Positions 5,916-10,167 of a stretch of DNA of 10,167 bases are shown one piece after another. Position 1 is the first letter of the stretch; every line of letters starts with the position of its first letter. The notes below the pieces were generated by a model. The model saw only the letters and a program-made list of their open reading frames with translations, ran no database searches and was not told the origin of the DNA. The DNA lies in assembly GCA_024642025.1 (NCBI GenBank), contig JAHEBY010000060.1, positions 1 through 10,167 on the forward strand. The letters are read 5' to 3'. The position numbers were made by a program, and so were the translations under genes. This DNA comes from Comamonadaceae bacterium. GTDB taxonomy: Bacteria; Pseudomonadota; Gammaproteobacteria; Burkholderiales; Burkholderiaceae_C.

Positions 5916-7156
5916 CCTCGGCGGGCGATAGGCCATTCCCATGGTTTTACCAAAGGTGCAATCTCGCGCGCGACGTCTTCGACATGGTTCATTTCAGAAT
6001 CCGTCAGGTTTGCGTTCAGAGTTAGCCGAACCATCGTACGATTTCGACTGGTGGCTGGCGCACAAAATACAGCTCCAAATACCCCTCTCTCTTCAAGCAT
6101 GTCTCGTAGCACCATTGTGGCCGGCTCGGTGCCCGATTCGAGCGCAATGATTTGCTCCGTCCCTTGATGGATCGGGTAACCCAAGGCCGCCAGCGAGTCG
6201 CGAACCTTTCGTGTATTGCTCTTCAATCTGCCGCGTTGCTCATTGCAGCCGCGAATGACTTCAAGTGTTGCTGCCAGACCCGCAATTTCATGCGGTAACA
6301 GACACGAGCTGAACATATTGGGATAGCTGGTGCTCAGCACGTAGTTGCGAAGATCAGCGCGCACCGTAAAAAAGCCTGCCCTGCCTGCGAATGCCTTGGC
6401 CAGGCTCGTGCTGATAAAGTGCACACGGTCCGTCAGCCCCAGTTCGACACATAGCCCGGCACCGTTGGGTCCGTGTGTTCCAAGTGAATGGGATTCATCA
6501 ACGAGAATCATGCATCCCAATTTTTCAGTAACTTCAACCATCTCTGTCAGCGGGCACACTGCGCCGGTCGTACTATAGACAGAGTCCACTACAACCAGGC
6601 CGGGTCCATGCCGCTCGATGAGCTTGGCGAGATGCTGAGGGTCGTTGTGACGGAACGGGTGTGAAGGCGCTCCCGCGCGCCGTGCACCCTCCCAAAGTGA
6701 TGTGTGCGCCAGGCTGTCGAGGTACACGGGAGTCTGGGGATCCGCAATTGCTTGCAGCAAACCCAAATTGGCGGAATACCCTGATTGACATATCAGGCCA
6801 TCGTCTTTTCCCATCCAGTGGGCCAGACTCTTTTCCAATGCGCGCGCGGGATGCTCGTCGAGCAGGAAAACGCTGGACTGAATCGCGAATTCACTGTCGC
6901 GGGCAATCGACTCTGTTTGCGCTTTCACAATATCCGGATGGCCCGTCAGACTTAAATAGTCGTTTCCGTTGAGGCGGACCGAGTCTGGGCCTGCAACTCG
7001 CCCGTGCAGCAGCGACCGGCCACTCCACAGCGTATCCCACCGGGAAGTGAACTCTTTCGCTACGCGTTGCGCGAGATGCGCACTCACAGTCGGGTCTTGG
7101 GACACCCGCGCGGCCAAGGTCGCGGGGGGCATTAAGTCGATTTCAGCCACTTGCAT
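5906..7156 (-). CDS. lqsA: CqsA/LqsA-type alpha-hydroxyketone autoinducer synthase
   Basis: This PLP-dependent alpha-oxoamine synthase of 416 residues is closer to Vibrio CqsA and Legionella LqsA than to KBL, BioF or HemA. It should condense an acyl-CoA with an amino-acid-derived donor to give an (amino/hydroxy)ketone signal in the cytosol. The diagnostic blocks are LNGNDYLSLTGHP, CQSGYSANLGLLQ, LAHTSLWEGAR (His151 stacking on PLP), VVVDSVYSTTG, LVDESHSLGTHGPNGAGL and STSLAKAFAGRAG (Schiff-base Lys254), then FGAVFCAPATSRNRTMVRLTLN. All line up with CqsA as I remember it. The ATG at 7156 is chosen because GGAG lies 6 bases before it; the TTG at 7171 has no ribosome site. The gene converges on the LqsR-type gene, and the AT-rich 7157-7304 gap gives it its own promoter. 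The acyl-chain length of the product cannot be read from sequence. Confidence 0.92.
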   Translation of the reverse strand: MQVAEIDLMPPATLAARVSQDPTVSAHLAQRVAKEFTSRWDTLWSGRSLLHGRVAGPDSVRLNGNDYLSLTGHPDIVKAQTESIARDSEFAIQSSVFLLDEHPARALEKSLAHWMGKDDGLICQSGYSANLGLLQAIADPQTPVYLDSLAHTSLWEGARRAGAPSHPFRHNDPQHLAKLIERHGPGLVVVDSVYSTTGAVCPLTEMVEVTEKLGCMILVDESHSLGTHGPNGAGLCVELGLTDRVHFISTSLAKAFAGRAGFFTVRADLRNYVLSTSYPNMFSSCLLPHEIAGLAATLEVIRGCNEQRGRLKSNTRKVRDSLAALGYPIHQGTEQIIALESGTEPATMVLRDMLEERGVFGAVFCAPATSRNRTMVRLTLNANLTDSEMNHVEDVAREIAPLVKPWEWPIARRGKS

Positions 7157-7211
7157 GTAACGCTCCGTCAAGGAAATACGTCACATTGAATACAAATTTA
7201 TTATTTTTTCC

Positions 7212-7246
7212 GCGCAACCCCTGCTAGAAATGACAGGTTTTTGCGC
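7212..7246. promoter_or_regulatory. imperfect inverted repeat upstream of the autoinducer synthase
   Basis: GCGCAA (7212-7217) and TTGCGC (7241-7246) form 6-bp arms. Inside them CCTG (7220-7223) pairs with CAGG (7234-7237), leaving a 10-base loop. It lies about 55-90 bp upstream of the synthase ATG, next to an AT-rich tract (7189-7210). Without a T-run on the right side for either strand it is not a terminator. It could be an operator or a 5'-leader structure. Confidence 0.4.
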
Positions 7247-7304
7247 AAGATTTACGGTTTGATACCCCTGCCTGGGCATTTTTCCGATGTTTCGGCAGCT
7301 GACG

Positions 7305-8438
7305 CTACCCTTGGCGCCAAGGGAGGCCGCGAAAGCGCCAACCCCCTTTGTGGCCGCGCTGGGCCTGGCCATCAGGATCGCCTTCAAATCCCTCCAGAAT
7401 GTTGTAGGCCTCCAGGCCTAACTCGGTGGCCCGCCGCGCTGCTGCAACGGACCGCACGCCGCTTCTGCACAACATGACCGCTTTTGTGCCAGGCGGCAAA
7501 GCCCCTCGCAGGCTGGCGTCAAAGTTGGGGTTCATCGCCATGCCTGGCCATTGTTTCCAGGGGAGCGCGACGGCATCTGGAATAAAGCCCACCCATTCCC
7601 GCTCCGCATCCGATCGGACGTCTATGAGCAGTGCCTTCCCGTCCTGTACCCACTGCCACGCGAGATAAGGAGAGACGTCGCCGGCGTAACCGGAGGCGGG
7701 ACGCGGAAAATCGTTGAAATTGGCGTCAGGATCATTCACCACACCATCAGCGTCATGGCGAAGGCCAGACATCAAGTTGGCCGGTACAGCTTCATCCATC
7801 CGCCTGGGCCTCGGCAGTTTCAAGTTGTCCATCAGTGCAACAAAATCCTCTTCGGTTTTACCCGCAACCCTCGAATTGGAAGCTTTTTCAATGCCGATGG
7901 TGCTGGAGGTTCTGCCTTTGTAGTCATGTCCCGGCCAGACGACGGTTTCTTCCGGAAGCTGAAACAGCACCTTCGTCAGGCTGTTGTACAGCTCGCGCGC
8001 ACTGCCGGACTGAAAATCGGTCCGTCCGCAACCGTCCACCAACAGCGTGTCACCTGTGAAAACGTTGTTACGCCAGACGAAGCTCATGCTGCCCGCAGTG
8101 TGCCCCGGCGTATGCAAGGCGCGCAAGGTTTCCCCGCCAAATTTCAATTCGTCATCGTGCTTTAGCTGTATGGCAGCTGTTTTGATGCCACATCCTACCG
8201 GCGCCGCGGTTCGCGCGCCTGCATGCTCGGCCAGCAAACCCGCGCTGGTAATGTGGTCTGTGTGGGCATGGGTTTCACAGGTCCACATCAGCTTGAGTCC
8301 ATATTGACGCAACACACCCAAATCACGTTCAAGCTGGGCGTCTACCGGGTCAATGATCACAGCATCCCGCGTGTTTTCGTCAAATAGCACATAGGTATAA
8401 GTGCTTGAATCGGCGTCAAACAACTGGATTGGGTTCAT
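7305..8438 (-). CDS. persulfide dioxygenase-rhodanese fusion (ETHE1-like + sulfurtransferase)
   Basis: This 377-residue two-domain cytosolic enzyme oxidises glutathione persulfide to sulfite and moves sulfane sulfur. Residues 1-240 are an ETHE1-like metallo-beta-lactamase fold with THAHTDH (His57, His59, Asp61, His62), PGH (His113), FTGD (Asp130) and PGHDY (His171). Within this set His57, His113 and Asp130 fit the three iron ligands of the family. Residues 255-377 are a rhodanese domain (LLIDVRSDAERE) with catalytic Cys324 in CRSGVR. Such fusions (PRF type) are known in Burkholderia. The ATG at 8438 follows AAAGGGGA at good spacing. It starts 25 bp after the CsoR-family gene on the same strand, so the two form an operon in which the sensor probably represses the enzyme until persulfide builds up. 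Both active sites look intact. Confidence 0.94.
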   Translation of the reverse strand: MNPIQLFDADSSTYTYVLFDENTRDAVIIDPVDAQLERDLGVLRQYGLKLMWTCETHAHTDHITSAGLLAEHAGARTAAPVGCGIKTAAIQLKHDDELKFGGETLRALHTPGHTAGSMSFVWRNNVFTGDTLLVDGCGRTDFQSGSARELYNSLTKVLFQLPEETVVWPGHDYKGRTSSTIGIEKASNSRVAGKTEEDFVALMDNLKLPRPRRMDEAVPANLMSGLRHDADGVVNDPDANFNDFPRPASGYAGDVSPYLAWQWVQDGKALLIDVRSDAEREWVGFIPDAVALPWKQWPGMAMNPNFDASLRGALPPGTKAVMLCRSGVRSVAAARRATELGLEAYNILEGFEGDPDGQAQRGHKGGWRFRGLPWRQG

Positions 8439-8463
8439 CGTGGCGTCCCCTTTCTACCGGTGT

Positions 8464-8709
8464 TCAGGCAAATTTGCCCAACATCTCTGCTACATCTCCT
8501 GGCGGCATTTCGCCCTGTTCAATCATGCAACCGACCATGCTGAAGAATGACTTGTCCAGCGCCTTTCGGGCTGCAGCCAATTGTTGCGCGATCTTTTCGC
8601 AGTCAGATTCAGTCTGAATCAGCTTCTGAATGCCACGCAACTGCCCCTCTACGCGCGCGAGACGGGCGCACAAGGCCTTTTTGCTGGTTTCGTTGGACAA
8701 CTTGCTCAT
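8464..8709 (-). CDS. CsoR-family (DUF156) transcriptional repressor, probable persulfide/thiol sensor
   Basis: This small all-helical DNA-binding protein is 81 residues from the ATG at 8709, which follows AGGAAGG. A GTG at 8739 would add ten residues but lacks a ribosome site. The core RLARVEGQLRGIQKLI and CEKIAQQLAAARKAL is diagnostic for CsoR/RcnR/FrmR/CstR. Cys37 matches the first conserved Cys of the family. The second site differs: Cys61 lies about five residues earlier than the CstR Cys and one before the CsoR His position. The His/Cys set for copper, nickel or formaldehyde sensing is absent. There is an extra Cys14. With the persulfide dioxygenase immediately downstream, sulfane-sulfur sensing by a Cys pair is the likeliest role, by inference. 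Confidence 0.88.
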   Translation of the reverse strand: MSKLSNETSKKALCARLARVEGQLRGIQKLIQTESDCEKIAQQLAAARKALDKSFFSMVGCMIEQGEMPPGDVAEMLGKFA

Positions 8710-8742
8710 GGGGCCTTCCTGAATTGATGCTTGAGACACTCA

Positions 8743-8760
8743 TTTATACCCGTTGCCGGG
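8743..8760 (-). promoter_or_regulatory. candidate promoter and operator of the csoR-like/persulfide dioxygenase operon
   Basis: On the minus strand a TATAAA -10 (complement of 8743-8748) directly abuts an inverted repeat, CCCG-TTGC-CGGG (8749-8760). CsoR-family operators are typically ATACCC/GGGTAT-like G-tract dyads; here TATACCCG on the plus strand gives one good half-site. No good -35 was found. The position would let the sensor autoregulate. Confidence 0.4.
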
Positions 8761-8786
8761 CCGCAGCATGCATAGCCCTTCGTTTC

Positions 8787-8815
8787 GTGACAGCCGCCAC
8801 CGGGTCGGATAACAT
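8787..8815 (+). promoter_or_regulatory. sigma-70-type promoter of icmF
   Basis: A -35 GTGACA (8787-8792, 5 of 6 to consensus), a 17-bp spacer and a -10 TAACAT (8810-8815, 4 of 6) predict a start near 8822. This leaves a leader of about 50 bases before the ATG at 8875. Confidence 0.5.
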
Positions 8816-8837
8816 TGACGTTTACGTAAACGTCAAT
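8814..8837. promoter_or_regulatory. 24-bp perfect palindromic operator at icmF
   Basis: The half-site ATTGACGTTTAC is followed at once by its exact reverse complement, centred between 8825 and 8826. It overlaps the predicted -10 end and transcription start, so a bound dimer should repress. The ACGTTTACGTAAACGT core resembles, from memory, sites assigned to MerR-type LiuR regulators of branched-chain amino acid and acyl-CoA genes. That would suit IcmF, but no such regulator is in the window. Confidence 0.75.
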
Positions 8838-8874
8838 TGTGGCACGGGGTTCCGTGCCCCACCAGGATGACTTC

Positions 8875-10167
8875 ATGACCGACCTGTCCGCCGAGTTCAA
8901 AGCGTTGGCCAACTACCGACCCAAACATAAAGTGAGGTTTGTCACAGCTGCCAGCCTTTTTGACGGGCACGACGCCGCCATCAACATCATGCGGCGAATT
9001 TTGCAAAGCATGGGTGCTGAGGTCATTCATCTTGGGCACAACCGCAGTGTGGATGAAGTGGTTACTGCCGCGTTACAGGAAGACGTGCAGGGTATTGCCA
9101 TCAGCTCCTATCAAGGCGGTCACATCGAGTATTTCAAATACATGGTGGACCTGCTCAAGAGTAGAGGGGGCGAGCAGATTCAGGTCTTTGGCGGAGGTGG
9201 TGGCGTTATCGTGCCGCCGGAAATTCGCGAGCTCCATGCGTATGGTGTGACGCGGATCTACAGCCCTGACGATGGGCAGAAAATGGGTCTCGCGGGAATG
9301 ATTGGCGAAATGGTGATGCGCTGCGACAAGGATCTTTCCGGTCTAGCCCCCACCGACCTTTCGGCAGTTGAAGGACACAGCGAACACCATTGGCGTGCAT
9401 TGTCGCGTTTGATCACGGCGCTGGAGTTTTCAGAGCCAAATAGCACCTTAGCCCTCTCCGTTATTGAGAAATCAGCTACTAAAAACGTAGTTGTTTTGGG
9501 TATTACGGGAACCGGAGGCGCAGGGAAGTCATCGCTCACGGACGAGCTGATTCGGCGTCTTCGGCTGGATCAAAACGACAGTTTGCGCGTAGCAGTGATA
9601 TCGATTGACCCCAGTCGGCGCAAGAGCGGCGGCGCCTTGCTGGGGGACCGTATCCGCATGAATGCCATTGGCCCATGGCGAGACGGGCAACGTGTGTTCA
9701 TGCGCAGTCTTGCCACGCGGGAGTCTGGGGGAGAAATCAGCAATGCGTTGCCGGGGGTGGTGGCTGCATGCAAAGTGGCAGGGTTCGATCTGATCGTGGT
9801 CGAGACCTCGGGAATCGGGCAGGGTGATGCGGCTATTGTTGGCCACGTTGACTTGCCCATTTACGTGATGACTCCTGAATTTGGCGCGGCGAGCCAGCTC
9901 GAAAAAATAGACATGCTGGACTTTGCGGAGTTCGTCGCGATCAACAAGTTTGACCGCAAAGGCGCGCTCGATGCGCTGCGGGACGTGAGCAAGCAGGTTC
10001 AGCGCAATCGCGAGGCCTGGACTACGCCGCCGGAGCAGATGCCGGTGTTCGGCACCATGGCCGCGCGGTTCAATGACGATGGCGTCACAGCGCTTTACCT
10101 GGCCCTGAAAGCCCGCTTGGGCGAAATGGGATTTGCCCTCAATAAAAGCGGCTCCCAAGATGCGCCA
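8875..10167 (+). CDS. icmF: fused B12-dependent acyl-CoA mutase IcmF, N-terminal part
   Basis: The gene runs off the window after 431 codons. IcmF fuses a cobalamin-binding domain, a MeaI-type G-protein chaperone and a mutase domain, and interconverts isobutyryl-CoA with n-butyryl-CoA (also isovaleryl/pivalyl-CoA in some). Seen here are a B12 domain (about 18-150) with DGHDAA (lower-ligand His32), GIAISSYQGGH and FGGGGGV, then a G domain from about 206. The G domain has the Walker A motif GITGTGGAGKSS (209-220), SIDPSRRKSGGALLGDRIRM, VVETSGIGQGD and NKFD (357-360). The mutase domain should follow outside the window. The ATG at 8875 follows AGGA by 7 bases. It is divergent from the CsoR-like operon and carries its own promoter and palindromic operator. 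The interdomain linker (about 185-205) overlaps a candidate dispersed repeat. Confidence 0.95.
   Translation, partial: MTDLSAEFKALANYRPKHKVRFVTAASLFDGHDAAINIMRRILQSMGAEVIHLGHNRSVDEVVTAALQEDVQGIAISSYQGGHIEYFKYMVDLLKSRGGEQIQVFGGGGGVIVPPEIRELHAYGVTRIYSPDDGQKMGLAGMIGEMVMRCDKDLSGLAPTDLSAVEGHSEHHWRALSRLITALEFSEPNSTLALSVIEKSATKNVVVLGITGTGGAGKSSLTDELIRRLRLDQNDSLRVAVISIDPSRRKSGGALLGDRIRMNAIGPWRDGQRVFMRSLATRESGGEISNALPGVVAACKVAGFDLIVVETSGIGQGDAAIVGHVDLPIYVMTPEFGAASQLEKIDMLDFAEFVAINKFDRKGALDALRDVSKQVQRNREAWTTPPEQMPVFGTMAARFNDDGVTALYLALKARLGEMGFALNKSGSQDAP
9448..9495. repeat. candidate copy B of a dispersed short repeat, inside icmF
   Basis: This stretch shows TTAGCCC-N19-AGCTA-N9-TAG, the same anchors and spacings as 1291-1333, then TTGTT. 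It encodes the linker between the B12 and G domains of IcmF (about residues 192-207). Local base composition is more AT-rich than the flanking codons. Similarity outside the anchors is low, so this is tentative. Confidence 0.22.

Noticed and set aside
7240..7304. Possible intrinsic terminator after the persulfide dioxygenase gene
   Set aside because: A CCGA-AACA-TCGG stem exists, but on the minus strand it is followed by A-runs, not T-runs.
7551..8165. Plus-strand open frame of about 204 codons
   Set aside because: It is antisense to the persulfide dioxygenase metal-binding motifs and has no domain of its own.
9529..10158. Long open frame (about 209 codons) on the minus strand
   Set aside because: It lies wholly antisense to the conserved G-domain of icmF. 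The open frame follows from GC-rich codon usage and shows no recognisable domain.
7305..10167. Idea that icmF or the sulfur operon supplies acyl-CoA precursor for the autoinducer synthase
   Set aside because: Each unit has its own promoter or operator and a self-sufficient role. Adjacency alone is not evidence of metabolic coupling.
1..10167. CRISPR arrays, tRNA/rRNA genes, insertion sequences, phage or toxin-antitoxin modules
   Set aside because: No regularly spaced repeats, cloverleaf-like sequences, transposase/integrase motifs or small paired toxin-antitoxin genes were seen.

Overview
The window most likely comes from a betaproteobacterial chromosome of the Burkholderiales, probably Comamonadaceae (Rhodoferax/Polaromonas-like). 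The evidence is moderate-to-high GC, tightly packed genes, and protein families and gene pairings typical of that group: a stand-alone coaX, a Kbp/LysM protein, a fused persulfide dioxygenase-rhodanese, and a fused B12 mutase IcmF. This placement is inferred from protein flavour, not from a marker gene. No rRNA, tRNA, CRISPR array, transposase or phage gene was seen.

Layout, left to right. (1) 1-1279, plus strand: the C-terminal end of an M20-type amidohydrolase/peptidase, overlapping by ATGA a DUF2817/M14-like metallopeptidase. Together they look like a two-gene hydrolase unit. (2) 1346-2113, minus strand: coaX (type III pantothenate kinase). (3) 2253-2756, plus strand: kbp/ygaU (BON + LysM). 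(4) 2784-7156: a cell-cell signalling block. It has a divergent LuxR-type regulator (minus), a CqsS/LqsS-type membrane histidine kinase and an LqsR-type response regulator (plus, overlapping by ATGA), and a convergent CqsA/LqsA-type alpha-hydroxyketone autoinducer synthase (minus). (5) 7305-8709, minus strand: a two-gene sulfur-stress operon, a CsoR-family thiol sensor followed by a persulfide dioxygenase-rhodanese fusion. (6) 8875-10167, plus strand: the 5' 431 codons of icmF, running off the window, preceded by a promoter overlapped by a perfect 24-bp palindrome.

The centrepiece is the signalling block. The synthase would make a small alpha-hydroxyketone-type signal from an acyl-CoA. The multi-pass kinase would sense it, and the response regulator would carry the phosphate. 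Its receiver domain has an unusual insertion of about 40 residues between the acidic pair and the phospho-acceptor Asp. This is the Legionella Lqs / Vibrio Cqs / Janthinobacterium Jqs type of circuit, so it is not a wholly new class. The adjacent divergent LuxR-type regulator lacks recognisable AHL-binding residues, and a small perfect inverted repeat lies in the shared intergenic region. Both suggest a local extension of the circuit that deserves a look.

Secondary signals are: a candidate CsoR-family operator upstream of the thiol sensor; the palindrome at the icmF promoter; a long imperfect stem at the convergent kbp/luxR-like ends; an inverted repeat upstream of the autoinducer synthase; and two stretches (1291-1336 and 9448-9495) that may be copies of one dispersed repeat, the second lying inside icmF at a domain linker.
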